A stretch of 14,101 nt of DNA from Actinomycetes bacterium (GCA_023434465.1 JAEYSQ010000258.1:1-14101), one strand, 5' to 3'. Shown: positions 7,004 through 13,967, numbered from the stretch's first letter. The notes: generated by a model not told the origin, from the letters alone. Made by a program: numbers and translations.

Positions 7004-7855
7004 TCAAGCCGAGATGGTTGTCCTCAGTTCTCCCAACTGGGGCGAGCTGACAACCAGCTCGTCGCCATCCTCGAGCCAGGTCCGCGGATCCATCGCGAGA
7101 CCGACCCCGGAGGGGGTGCCGGTCGAGATGATGTCCCCCGGCTCCAGAGTCATCCAGGTCGAAAGTATGGAGACCAGTTCCGGCACGGAGAAGATCAGGT
7201 CACCCGTGGTCGAGCTCTGACGCTGCTCGCCGTTCACATGCATCGCGATGCCGATCCCGTCGTGGGCACCGGCCTCGTCCGGGGTGATCAGGGCCGGCCC
7301 GCAGGGAGCAGCCCCGTCGAAGACCTTGCCGGCCATCCACTGCATGGTCAGACCCTGAAGGTCACGGGCCGACAGGTCGTTGAGCAATGTGTAGCCGGCG
7401 ACGTGGTCGAGCGCTTCCTCGACACTGACCTCTGCGGCCCGACGGCCGATCACGAACGCGACCTCGGCCTCGTAATCCACCTTTCTGCTGGCCGCGGGCA
7501 GCTGCACGGTCGACCCGTCCGGCACCAGGGCGTTCCGGTACTTGGCGAAGATGGTCGGCGCTTTCGGGATGTCGGCTCCGGTTTCCTCGGCGTGAGCCCG
7601 GTAATTGAGCCCTATGCAGATGATCTTGTCGGGGTCGGGAACCGGCGCGAGCAACTCGACCTGATCGGTCGGAACCAGGTTCACGGATCCGAGAATCGAA
7701 GGATCCTTCAGTTGGTCAAGACGGCCGGAAGCGATCAGCTCCCGCAGGCTCGTCCGCTCGCCGTCACCGATCAGATCCCAGGCGTCGATCACGCCTTGAT
7801 CGGTCAGGACTCCGGCCCGGGGGCCCCGTTCGGATGCGTAGGTGACGAGTCTCAT
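7004..7855 (-). CDS. Fumarylacetoacetate hydrolase (FAH) family protein
   Basis: The protein has 283 residues, typical for the prokaryotic FAH family (2-hydroxyhepta-2,4-diene-1,7-dioate isomerase, acylpyruvase and oxaloacetate decarboxylase relatives). After an N-terminal cap domain of about 70 residues, the conserved core begins with KIICIGLNYRAHAEE (His88). The metal ligands are in place: Glu129 and Glu131 in VDYEAEVA, and Asp160 in NDLSARD. Lys177 in GKVFD and the glycine-rich STGTPSGVG loop are also conserved. Members cleave or isomerise C-C bonds in beta-diketo acids of aromatic catabolism, using Mg2+ or Mn2+ in the cytoplasm. No other catabolic gene is nearby, so the substrate is undetermined. 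The ATG at 7855 has no strong Shine-Dalgarno sequence. Confidence 0.93.
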   Translation of the reverse strand: MRLVTYASERGPRAGVLTDQGVIDAWDLIGDGERTSLRELIASGRLDQLKDPSILGSVNLVPTDQVELLAPVPDPDKIICIGLNYRAHAEETGADIPKAPTIFAKYRNALVPDGSTVQLPAASRKVDYEAEVAFVIGRRAAEVSVEEALDHVAGYTLLNDLSARDLQGLTMQWMAGKVFDGAAPCGPALITPDEAGAHDGIGIAMHVNGEQRQSSTTGDLIFSVPELVSILSTWMTLEPGDIISTGTPSGVGLAMDPRTWLEDGDELVVSSPQLGELRTTISA

Positions 7856-7932
7856 GGCGGCCAGCTTAGAGGCTGCTTGACGGTCCGGCCAGGCGGCCCC
7901 GGGGTCAGATGCCGAGTTTCTGTCGAGACTGC

Positions 7933-7938
7933 GATAAT
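7933..7938 (+). promoter_or_regulatory. Candidate -10 element of the tRNA-Asp gene
   Basis: GATAAT matches the -10 consensus at five of six positions. It lies 33 bases before the mature tRNA 5' end, which would leave a leader of about 27 bases for RNase P. No clear -35 box is seen. Confidence 0.45.
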
Positions 7939-7971
7939 GCCCGCCCGGTCGGTTTCGACCGATCGCCTTCC

Positions 7972-8045
7972 GGGGGCGTAGCTCAGTTGGTTAGAGCGCT
8001 GGCCTGTCACGCCAGAGGCCGCGGGTTCAAGTCCCGTCGCTCCCG
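7972..8045 (+). tRNA. tRNA-Asp (anticodon GUC)
   Basis: A complete cloverleaf is present. The acceptor stem is GGGGGCG (7972-7978) with CGCTCCC (8038-8044), including one G-U pair. The D arm is GCTC/GAGC (7981-7984, 7994-7997). The anticodon stem is CTGGC/GCCAG (7999-8003, 8011-8015), with loop CTGTCAC and anticodon GTC at 8006-8008. The T arm is GCGGG/CCCGT with loop TTCAAGT. The discriminator base is G (8045), as expected for aspartate. The CCA tail is not encoded. There is no integrase or duplicated 3' end nearby, so nothing suggests that an element has inserted here. Confidence 0.97.
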
Positions 8046-8054
8046 CTTCGTAAC

Positions 8055-8080
8055 CCACCGCCCGGTCCTGCCGGCGGTGG
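8055..8080. terminator. Hairpin terminator after tRNA-Asp
   Basis: CCACCGCC (8055-8062) and GGCGGTGG (8073-8080) form a perfect 8-bp stem with a 10-base loop. It begins 10 bases after the tRNA and lies 10 bases from the end of the opposing SRPBCC gene, so it may work in both directions. No U-tract follows. Confidence 0.65.
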
Positions 8081-8089
8081 CGACGAGGA

Positions 8090-8596
8090 TCAGGAGGACG
8101 ATCCGGGTTCCCCCGCCTCGTCGTAGTGTGGGCCCATCGCGGGCCAGTACTCGTCGAAGTCCGGCATCGGACCGTTGTCGATCGCGGCGAGGAGACGATC
8201 GAGGTAGTACTCCCAGCCGGCTCCGATCGAACCCACTTCCGTTTCGGCGTCAAGGTGCTGGACGAAGGTCAGTCTCGAACCGGATTCGATTCCTTCGACC
8301 TTCAGCCCGAGGTGCCATTCGATCCCTCCGACCGACCGGATCTCGTAGGAGCTGCCGGGGTCGCACGAGAGGATTTTCCACTCGGAGGTGTGTGGCTCCG
8401 CCTCGGCGTTCATGGTGACGTCGATCCTGTTTCCGACGCCACTCTCTCCGGTCCAGGTGCCGAACCACTTCTCGGTCTTTTCGGACTCGGTCACCCAGGC
8501 CCAGGCTCCAGAACTCGAAAGCGGCAGCTTGCGCTCGAGGATCAGGTCACGGCCTGCGGCCGTGGGGACGACGGTTCCAGATGCTCGAGGACTCAT
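8090..8596 (-). CDS. SRPBCC/AHSA1-domain protein
   Basis: The protein has 168 residues. DLILERKLPLSSSGAWAWVTESEKTEKWFGTW at about residues 17-48 (shown here only as the key strand-helix opening) has the typical start of an AHSA1 (activator of Hsp90 ATPase homologue 1-like) START-superfamily domain, with the tryptophan-containing WVTE and KWFG positions. The usual later strands GNRIDV, YEIRSVGG and SRLTFVQHL follow, with the long C-terminal helix GAGWEYYLDRLLAAI. The fold makes a deep hydrophobic pocket for small ligands. In bacteria the family appears in stress, toxin-antitoxin-like regulator pairs and polyketide tailoring, and no specific role can be assigned here. There is no adjacent ArsR regulator, a common partner. 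The acidic C-terminus (PDFDEYW) is usual for the group. GAGGAG lies somewhat far upstream of the ATG. Confidence 0.85.
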   Translation of the reverse strand: MSPRASGTVVPTAAGRDLILERKLPLSSSGAWAWVTESEKTEKWFGTWTGESGVGNRIDVTMNAEAEPHTSEWKILSCDPGSSYEIRSVGGIEWHLGLKVEGIESGSRLTFVQHLDAETEVGSIGAGWEYYLDRLLAAIDNGPMPDFDEYWPAMGPHYDEAGEPGSSS

Positions 8597-8652
8597 GCCC
8601 GTCAGGTTCTCACTCCTCGCCGGGTCTGTCCAGCTTCACCATCTAACTCGAC

Positions 8653-8665
8653 AACCGTGACGGTT
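8653..8665. promoter_or_regulatory. Small inverted repeat AACCG-TGA-CGGTT
   Basis: A perfect 5-bp inverted repeat with a three-base centre lies in the 94-bp divergent gap between the SRPBCC and lipoprotein genes, about 25 bases before the lipoprotein ATG. It could be an operator. It is short enough to occur by chance. Confidence 0.2.
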
Positions 8666-8690
8666 CCGTGGCATCGTTCGTAGTCTGATC

Positions 8691-9335
8691 ATGAAGAACT
8701 TCTTCGGCACGATGGCCGTCGCTCTGGGTCTGACCGCGCTCGCCGGCTGCGGTGGTGCCGACACGGAGCCTTCCCGGGCAACCGAGCCGGTGGTGGGCTG
8801 CGTACTTGACTACCAGCCGGTTTCCGGACCACGGGAAATAGTTTCGACTTCCGACCTGCTCGTCCGGGGCACGATCGGCGAGCCTCGCGAAGGCATCTAC
8901 CCGCAACGGCCAGACGGCAGCAAGGGGAGAGTCCAGACCGACATCATTCCGATCGAAGTGGACTCGATGAAGTTGCTCGGTCCCGCGGCGGAAAGGCGAT
9001 CCCTGCGGAAGTTCGTCAACGCACCGGTCATCTACGTAGAAATCAGCTGCGCGTTCGCTCCGCCGAACCGGCAGGAGAAGCTCGACTCGCTTGCCGGCCG
9101 CGAAGTCCTTGCCTACCTGGTCCGCTCCGAAACGGCGGAACCACCGGGACGGTTGACCTACGGTCCGGCGGGACAGCCGCAGCCGCTGTTCACGGAAGCG
9201 GGTCCGGAAGCTTTCCTGATGGAACTCGCTTCCGGCCAGGGCGTCCGGGACCTGATGCTGGACCAGCGCTATCCCGGAGCCGAACTGGACCAGTTCCTGC
9301 CGGACCAGCCGCGGTTTCCGCCGCGAAGCCGGTGA
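8691..9335 (+). CDS. Putative lipoprotein of unknown function
   Basis: The protein has 214 residues. The N-terminus MKNFFGTMAVALGLTALAGC is a type II signal peptide, with lipobox residues Leu17-Ala18-Gly19-Cys20, so the mature protein should be lipidated at Cys20 and held on the outer face of the membrane. The rest is a soluble region with two further cysteines (in VGCVLDY and ISCAFAPP) that may form a disulphide. I recognise no domain. Strand-like segments STSDLLVRGTIGE and TDIIPIEVDSMKLLG, with the rest of the pattern, resemble proteins of the form 'surface binding module' but give no function. There is no Shine-Dalgarno sequence, and TAGTCT at 8681-8686 suggests a very short or absent leader. 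The gene ends six bases from the convergent SDR gene. Confidence 0.75.
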   Translation: MKNFFGTMAVALGLTALAGCGGADTEPSRATEPVVGCVLDYQPVSGPREIVSTSDLLVRGTIGEPREGIYPQRPDGSKGRVQTDIIPIEVDSMKLLGPAAERRSLRKFVNAPVIYVEISCAFAPPNRQEKLDSLAGREVLAYLVRSETAEPPGRLTYGPAGQPQPLFTEAGPEAFLMELASGQGVRDLMLDQRYPGAELDQFLPDQPRFPPRSR

Positions 9336-9341
9336 CGTCCG

Positions 9342-10862
9342 CTACCAGGGCGAAGCCCTGTAGTCCTTGAGGAAGACTCCGTGGACGTCCTCGCCGGATT
9401 CGCCGCGGATTATCGGGTCGTAGACGCGGGCGGCTCCGTCGACCAGGTCGAGCGGAGCGTGGAAGCCGTCTTCGGCCAGGCGCTTCTTCATCGGGTGCGG
9501 TCGCTCGTCGGTTATCCAGCCGGTATCGACCGCGGTCATCAGGATGCCGTCGGTCTCGAGCATCTCCTGGGCGCTGGTCCGGGTCAGCATGTTGAGGGCG
9601 GCCTTGGCCATGTTGGTGTGGGGGTGACCGGGACCCTTGTAGCCGCGCGAGAACTGGCCTTCCATCGCCGAGACGTTGACCACGTAGGTGCGACTGGCCG
9701 GCGAGTCAGCCATCGCCTGCCGCAGACGGCCAATCAGGATGAACGGCGCCGTCATGTTGCAGAGCTGGACTTCCAGCAGCTCGATCGGGTCGACCTCGTT
9801 TACCCGCTGGATCCAACTGTTGGTGTCGACCTGGTCGGGAACCAGTCCCCCGGCGTCGATCGCCCGGCCGGTGTCGACCAGATCGAAATCCGCCGATCCG
9901 GCGGTCAATGCCATCGCGGTGATCGCATGTGGCGTCGGAGCCCAATGGGAAGCCACGTCCGTGGTGGGTCGGATTTCCTCACCCTCTGCGCGTTTTCCGA
10001 CCCACCGGTTCCCCGGGGCGTCCCGGTGGGCCGGTTCGAGGTGATGTTCCCCGTGCCGGGCGAAGGTCTCAAGGTCGGGAACCGGGCCCGGTTCCAGCTC
10101 TTCGAGCTCGGCCTGGATCAGCGGTGCGTAAGCCTCCGGGGTGCGGCGCACGGTCTGGCAGGCATTGTTGATCAGGATGTCGAGCGGACCTCTTGCCGCC
10201 ACCGAATCGGCCAGGTCGACCACCTGTCCCGGGTCGCGCAGGTCGATGCCTACGATGTGGAGTCGCTCGAACCACTCGTCGGAGTCCTCCATCGCCCGGA
10301 AGCGGCGAACCGCGTCGTTCGGAAAGCGGGTCGTGATCGTGGTGTCGGCACCGTCGCGCAAGAGGCGCAAAGCGATGTACATCCCGATCTTTGCCCGGCC
10401 GCCGGTCAGGAGTGCCCGCTTGCCGGTCAGGTCGGTACGGGCGTCCCGCCGGGCGTGGTTGAACGCCGCACAGTCGGGACAGAGCTGGTGGTAGAAGGCG
10501 TCGACCACCCGGTAGTCCTGTTTGCAGATGTAACAGGCCCGCGGTTCCAACAGAGTTCCGGCGGTGGCACCCTTGGCCTCCGAAACGAGCGGCAGGCCTT
10601 CGGTTTCGTCGTCGATTCTTCCCGGGGCCGCGGTCGCCGTCCGGGCGGTGATCTTCGCGTCATGTTCGAGGACCTGCCGGCGTTTTTCCAGCTTGCGACG
10701 CTTCCTGACGGACTTGTAGAGACCGGCCGCTGCCTGCTGCACGGTGATCGAATCGGGATGCTCGGTCGGCAGCCGGTCGAGTTCACCGATCACCCGGAGC
10801 GTGGTCTCGAGATCCTCGGGGTCGATGCGTTGATCGCTTTTGGGTCGGCGGCGTTGGTCCAT
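9342..10862 (-). CDS. Atypical short-chain dehydrogenase/reductase with N-terminal zinc knuckle
   Basis: At 506 residues it is about twice the usual SDR length. Residues 1-105 are charged, with a helical basic stretch (KSVRKRRKLEKRRQ). A zinc-binding knuckle follows, formed by Cys110-x2-Cys113 and Cys128-x2-Cys131. The SDR Rossmann domain starts at about 146 with TGGRAKIG (153-160, nucleotide loop) and has NNAC (232-235). A long insertion (about 245-345) precedes the catalytic region VVNVSAMEGQF (Ser398). The usual Tyr-x3-Lys is THR416-x3-Lys420 (TNMAK), so the canonical catalytic tyrosine is missing; Tyr408 is the nearest tyrosine. It is probably a cytoplasmic NAD(P)-dependent oxidoreductase or a non-catalytic relative. 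Similar zinc-knuckle SDR proteins occur in actinobacteria, as far as I recall. The neighbours give no pathway. Confidence 0.85.
   Translation of the reverse strand: MDQRRRPKSDQRIDPEDLETTLRVIGELDRLPTEHPDSITVQQAAAGLYKSVRKRRKLEKRRQVLEHDAKITARTATAAPGRIDDETEGLPLVSEAKGATAGTLLEPRACYICKQDYRVVDAFYHQLCPDCAAFNHARRDARTDLTGKRALLTGGRAKIGMYIALRLLRDGADTTITTRFPNDAVRRFRAMEDSDEWFERLHIVGIDLRDPGQVVDLADSVAARGPLDILINNACQTVRRTPEAYAPLIQAELEELEPGPVPDLETFARHGEHHLEPAHRDAPGNRWVGKRAEGEEIRPTTDVASHWAPTPHAITAMALTAGSADFDLVDTGRAIDAGGLVPDQVDTNSWIQRVNEVDPIELLEVQLCNMTAPFILIGRLRQAMADSPASRTYVVNVSAMEGQFSRGYKGPGHPHTNMAKAALNMLTRTSAQEMLETDGILMTAVDTGWITDERPHPMKKRLAEDGFHAPLDLVDGAARVYDPIIRGESGEDVHGVFLKDYRASPW
9346..9360. terminator. Short hairpin at the lipoprotein/SDR 3' junction
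   Basis: CAGGGC (9346-9351) and GCCCTG (9355-9360) form a perfect 6-bp stem with a three-base loop. It begins 10 bases after the lipoprotein stop and lies inside the last codons of the SDR gene. It could terminate the + transcript, but it is short and has no U-tract. Confidence 0.35.
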
Positions 10863-10889
10863 GATCGGGATCCCAATGGTCCCTGATCA
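10860..10889 (-). promoter_or_regulatory. Imperfect palindrome over the SDR start codon
   Basis: TGATCGGGA (10862-10870) and TCCCTGATCA (10880-10889) pair over nine positions with one bulged base, around a centre containing GGGATCCC. On the SDR message this hairpin ends in the ATG itself. It could be an operator or could hide the start codon. Confidence 0.25.
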
Positions 10890-10989
10890 GTCCCGCTCCT
10901 CGTAGTACGCCCCCATGACCGACCGATAGAACCTCGATCAACAGCCCGGCAGGTTCGCCGGCCGACACCGCCCGTCGGCTCCCGGCCAA

Positions 10990-10995
10990 TAGGCT
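10990..10995 (+). promoter_or_regulatory. Candidate -10 for a leaderless flavin reductase transcript
   Basis: TAGGCT ends seven bases before the ATG at 11002. Initiation at the normal distance would put +1 on the A of the start codon, as in actinobacterial leaderless messages. There is no Shine-Dalgarno sequence and no clear -35. Confidence 0.4.
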
Positions 10996-11001
10996 CGAGC
11001 C

Positions 11002-11565
11002 ATGATCAAACTCTTGGTAGTTCTTTCGAGTGTCCGGCCGGGCCGGGTCGGCGAGCCCGTCGCGAACTGGTTCGTCCCGATCGCCGAAGCCGACGACCGG
11101 TTCGAAGTTGAACTTGCGGACCTGCTCGAGCTCGATCTGCCTTTCATGGACGAGCCGGCCATGCCGGGCCGGCGCGAGTACACCAAGGAACACACGAAGC
11201 GGTGGAGCGCAATCGTCGACCGGGCGGACGCATTCGTTTTCGTCACCCCGGAATACAACTCGACTCCCGCTCCGGCGCTCAAGAACGCGATCGACTTTCT
11301 CTACCACGAGTGGAGCTACAAGCCGGCTTCCTTCGTCAGTTACGGCGGAGTGTGGGCGGGGGCCCGGGCGGTTCAGGCGATCAAGCCGACCCTGACCCAG
11401 CTTTCCGTAATGCCAATCCCGGAAATGGTCCCGATTCCCGGAGTTTCCGGCCAGCTCGACGATGAAGGCAATTTCCAGCCGACCCCGGTTCACGAGAAGG
11501 GGGCCGGCCGGATGCTCGACGCCCTGGCCAAATGGTCAGGTGCCCTGAAGACTCTTCGCGAGTAG
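11002..11565 (+). CDS. NAD(P)H-dependent FMN reductase family protein
   Basis: The protein has 187 residues with a flavodoxin-like fold. The N-terminal strand MIKLLVVLSSVRPGRVG (residues 1-17) is the FMN phosphate-binding loop of the NADPH-dependent FMN reductase family (SxRxGR pattern). TPEYN (82-86) is the second flavin-contact motif, followed by the usual ALKNAIDFLYHEW helix. SYGGVWAGARA (113-123) is the third conserved segment. The family reduces FMN, quinones or azo compounds in the cytoplasm with NAD(P)H, and works as a dimer or tetramer. The natural substrate is not evident and no monooxygenase partner lies beside it. It is divergent from the SDR gene across 139 bases and is followed by a very stable palindromic hairpin. 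Confidence 0.93.
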   Translation: MIKLLVVLSSVRPGRVGEPVANWFVPIAEADDRFEVELADLLELDLPFMDEPAMPGRREYTKEHTKRWSAIVDRADAFVFVTPEYNSTPAPALKNAIDFLYHEWSYKPASFVSYGGVWAGARAVQAIKPTLTQLSVMPIPEMVPIPGVSGQLDDEGNFQPTPVHEKGAGRMLDALAKWSGALKTLRE

Positions 11566-11576
11566 GCGGGACACCC

Positions 11577-11625
11577 ACGGTGCCGCAGGTTTTGACCGGA
11601 TACGGGTCAAGACCTGCGGCACCGT
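11577..11625 (+). repeat. Palindromic repeat element, complete copy (21-bp stem)
   Basis: The left arm (11577-11597) and right arm (11605-11625) pair over 21 bp around a seven-base loop (GGATACG). Every pair is Watson-Crick except one T-G pair. That pair is a tolerated U-G wobble in RNA read from the + strand, but would be a C-A mismatch in RNA from the - strand, so the element has a direction. It lies 11 bases after the flavin reductase stop and can act as its terminator, although no U-tract follows. The first 36 bases of the core (11578-11613) recur exactly at 14066-14101 in the same orientation, including loop and wobble base. That points to a dispersed repeat rather than an independent terminator. 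Confidence 0.85.
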
Positions 11626-11638
11626 CACGGCACTGCCG

Positions 11639-11666
11639 GGCGCTAGCGCTGCTGGCAGCTAGCGCC
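11639..11666. terminator. Hairpin overlapping the ceramidase-like gene stop codon
   Basis: GGCGCTAGC (11639-11647) and GCTAGCGCC (11658-11666) form a perfect 9-bp stem with a 10-base loop. The TAG stop of the - strand gene (11661-11659) lies inside the right arm. It probably ends the - strand transcript. It sits 14 bases from the larger palindrome. Confidence 0.6.
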
Positions 11667-13959
11667 TGGTGCGGAGGGTGGCCGTCTTACTGGCGGACTT
11701 GACGCCCTTGGCGCTCGCCAGAACCTGAACCTTCAGCTTGGCCGGGGCCTTGCGGCCGGTCTTCACCCGGACCGTGACGGTCCAAACCCGACCGGCAGCC
11801 AGCTTGCCGGCCTTGCGGCACTTGCGCATCGGCCGGACAGCCTTGCGCGCCTTTCGCGGCACCTTGAAGCAGACCCTGGTGCCCGTAGCTGCCGCTTTTC
11901 CGGCGTTCTTCAGCCGCACAACCAGCGTCCCGGTCTTGCCTCGTTTCAGCTTGCGGGGCTGAAACTTCGCCTTGGTGATCTTCAGCTTGGCGGCCGGCCT
12001 GGGTGGGGCTTTGGTCACCTCGACTGAAGCTTCGGCTGTGTTACCGGCCCCGTCGACGACGGTTACCGAAGCGGAACCGGCCTGGGTGCTTTCGCAGACC
12101 GCCTTGATCCCGTCAACCCGGCTGCCGTCCTGGCAAGTCCAACGGGCGGCGACGATCTTGCCCGAGCCACCGGTGAGTCCGGCTTCGAGCGCGGCGCCGT
12201 GCCAGGCCCGCTGGGTGAGAGAAGCACTCGCCTGTAGCGGCGGATCGATGATGATCTGCTGTTCCCAGCTCCTGGTTTTCGAATTCTCCGCGCCGGTGAC
12301 CGTGGCGACAACGTCGTAGCTGCCGGGACCGGGGAACGTGTGGTCGAACCGCTGTCCGTTGCTGGTCGTTTGGGAGCTGCCGTCATCGAAGTCCCACTCG
12401 ATCGTGGTCGGCGCCGAGACCGTTTCGTCCTGCGATTTGGCAGCGGTGCCGAGAATGTTGACGGTCGTGCTGGCCGTCTCGACCTCGGTCGGGTACCACT
12501 GGATGCCGGGGCGGTCCTCGATGTCGTCGTTGAACGGGGCGTGGACCAGCTGCGGCGTGGTCGTGAAGCCGATCTCCTCGGCGCCAGCCAGCGAGGCGGT
12601 CACGTTGTCGGCGGGCAAATCGGGACCCACGTTGTAAGTCTCGAAGTTGCTTGAGCCGAACTGTTGATCCGTGTAGTCGGCGCGCTCGTAGTAATAGCCG
12701 AGCATGTCACCGGACTGGCTCATCGTGGCGACGTGACGGGCCCCGCTGATGCCGTCCCGGATCGCGAAGTTCACTTCGGGGAAGGCTTCGCCGGGATTGG
12801 TCGTGAAGACCGCGTCCCCGACCCGCACGGTGCTTACGTGGGTGCCGATCATCTTCGTGTCTTCGTCCGGTCCGGGACTGAGGTATGGCTCCTGCTTCGA
12901 ACGAGGAAGGGTGCAGAACTCTTCGTCGTCGATGCAGATGCCCTGCGGAATCAGGTGAAAGTTGATCCCGATGAGCAGCTTCTCGTTGTCAGCGAGGGTA
13001 ACCATGCTCTGCTCGCTGCCGGCAATCGTGTCGTCAGTCAGCGGGGTCGCCTTGGCCAGGGTCCGCTGGATCTCGTTGGCGACGATCTTGCCCTGAGGGA
13101 TCACTTCGTCGTAGGTGTTGACGGACCCCGGGGGCTCCTGCCTGCCGAGCGTGCCCGGACCGATCACAGTGGTGCCGCCGTTCAGCTGGTCGAGCGCGCG
13201 GCGGGCATAGCCGGGCCAGTCGGCCGAGAATTCGTCGTTGGCTCCGCCGTTGAACTGGTCGGGGTGATTCGGAACCGAAGCGTAGATTGCATTGGTCGCG
13301 CCGGATTCCGGATCCCGTGCCCACATCACGGGGACTTCGTTGTCGTACGGGAAACCGTCCGGGTGGTTGGTTCCCTGACCGTTCTGCCAAATGAAAGAAC
13401 GCAGATTGCCGACCCCGGTCCAGATTTCCGAGGGCCTGGTGTTCTCGGCGGCCTCGACCGCGGCAGCGACCGTCTGGTCACTCAGCTTCTTGAGGTAACT
13501 GCCGTCGAGGGTGCCCCAGATCCCGACCACGGTCGGGGCGGCGTGAACATGGGTGGTCGAGATGATCACGTTCGCCCTGGTCATTTCGTAGCCCTGCTCG
13601 TTCAGGGCATCGGCGATCTTCTGCCTGGTCGCGTCGGCTCCGTAGGGGGCGTTTTCGTAGTCGTAGGCGGCGAACCAACCAGCCGAGTCGACCACTACGA
13701 AGACGTTCGCCATCTTGCCCTTCCCGACCACGAAGGCCCGGGCCTCAAGGTCGTCGTGCGTCGCTGTGGTCGGCCCGTCTTTGTAGCCGTAGCCACCGAT
13801 GTATTGGGGCGTGTCCGGGTTGATGTTCTTGACCGACGTGCCGACATCGAAAACCGCCGGCTCGGCCGCCCGGGCATCGGCTGCGACGGTAAGCACACCG
13901 AGCGCGGCGAGTAGCAGGGCCACGATCCACGCTGGCGCAACGCGAACGACAACAGACAT
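11659..13959 (-). CDS. Secreted neutral/alkaline ceramidase-like protein with PKD domain and basic C-terminal module
   Basis: The protein has 766 residues from the ATG at 13959, which AGGAGG eight bases upstream fixes over the in-frame codon at 13998. A signal peptide covers about residues 1-32. The N-terminal 430 or so residues resemble neutral/alkaline non-lysosomal ceramidase: VGTSVKNINP opening, GGYG, HDDLEARAF, then ISTTHVHAAP (His137 and His139, zinc site), NHPDQ with His232 before SADWPGY, and NPGEAFPE with Glu391. These match the family's zinc ligand positions. A PKD domain follows (WDFDDG at about 522, HTFPGPGSYDVVATVTG). The last 105 residues are a CARDB-like, strongly basic module. 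The family cleaves the amide bond of ceramide outside the cell; here the substrate may be another N-acyl lipid. Direct copies of a palindromic repeat flank the gene. Confidence 0.85.
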   Translation of the reverse strand: MSVVVRVAPAWIVALLLAALGVLTVAADARAAEPAVFDVGTSVKNINPDTPQYIGGYGYKDGPTTATHDDLEARAFVVGKGKMANVFVVVDSAGWFAAYDYENAPYGADATRQKIADALNEQGYEMTRANVIISTTHVHAAPTVVGIWGTLDGSYLKKLSDQTVAAAVEAAENTRPSEIWTGVGNLRSFIWQNGQGTNHPDGFPYDNEVPVMWARDPESGATNAIYASVPNHPDQFNGGANDEFSADWPGYARRALDQLNGGTTVIGPGTLGRQEPPGSVNTYDEVIPQGKIVANEIQRTLAKATPLTDDTIAGSEQSMVTLADNEKLLIGINFHLIPQGICIDDEEFCTLPRSKQEPYLSPGPDEDTKMIGTHVSTVRVGDAVFTTNPGEAFPEVNFAIRDGISGARHVATMSQSGDMLGYYYERADYTDQQFGSSNFETYNVGPDLPADNVTASLAGAEEIGFTTTPQLVHAPFNDDIEDRPGIQWYPTEVETASTTVNILGTAAKSQDETVSAPTTIEWDFDDGSSQTTSNGQRFDHTFPGPGSYDVVATVTGAENSKTRSWEQQIIIDPPLQASASLTQRAWHGAALEAGLTGGSGKIVAARWTCQDGSRVDGIKAVCESTQAGSASVTVVDGAGNTAEASVEVTKAPPRPAAKLKITKAKFQPRKLKRGKTGTLVVRLKNAGKAAATGTRVCFKVPRKARKAVRPMRKCRKAGKLAAGRVWTVTVRVKTGRKAPAKLKVQVLASAKGVKSASKTATLRTRR

Positions 13960-13967
13960 ACCTGTCT

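Noticed and set aside
7004..7855. FAH-family gene as part of an aromatic degradation operon
   Set aside because: It stands alone between a terminator and a tRNA gene with no other catabolic genes in the window.
7972..8045. tRNA-Asp as an integration site of a mobile element
   Set aside because: No integrase, no duplicated tRNA 3' end and no change in gene style downstream within the window.
9381..10886. 501-codon + strand frame opposite the SDR
   Set aside because: Shadow of the SDR gene, which carries recognisable Rossmann and zinc-knuckle motifs.
12664..13914. Long + strand reading frame antisense to the ceramidase-like gene (416 codons)
   Set aside because: High G+C makes long antisense frames common. 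Its translation has no domain motifs and is rich in Gly/Arg/Val/Asp as expected of a shadow; the - strand frame has clear catalytic motifs, a signal peptide and a strong ribosome site.
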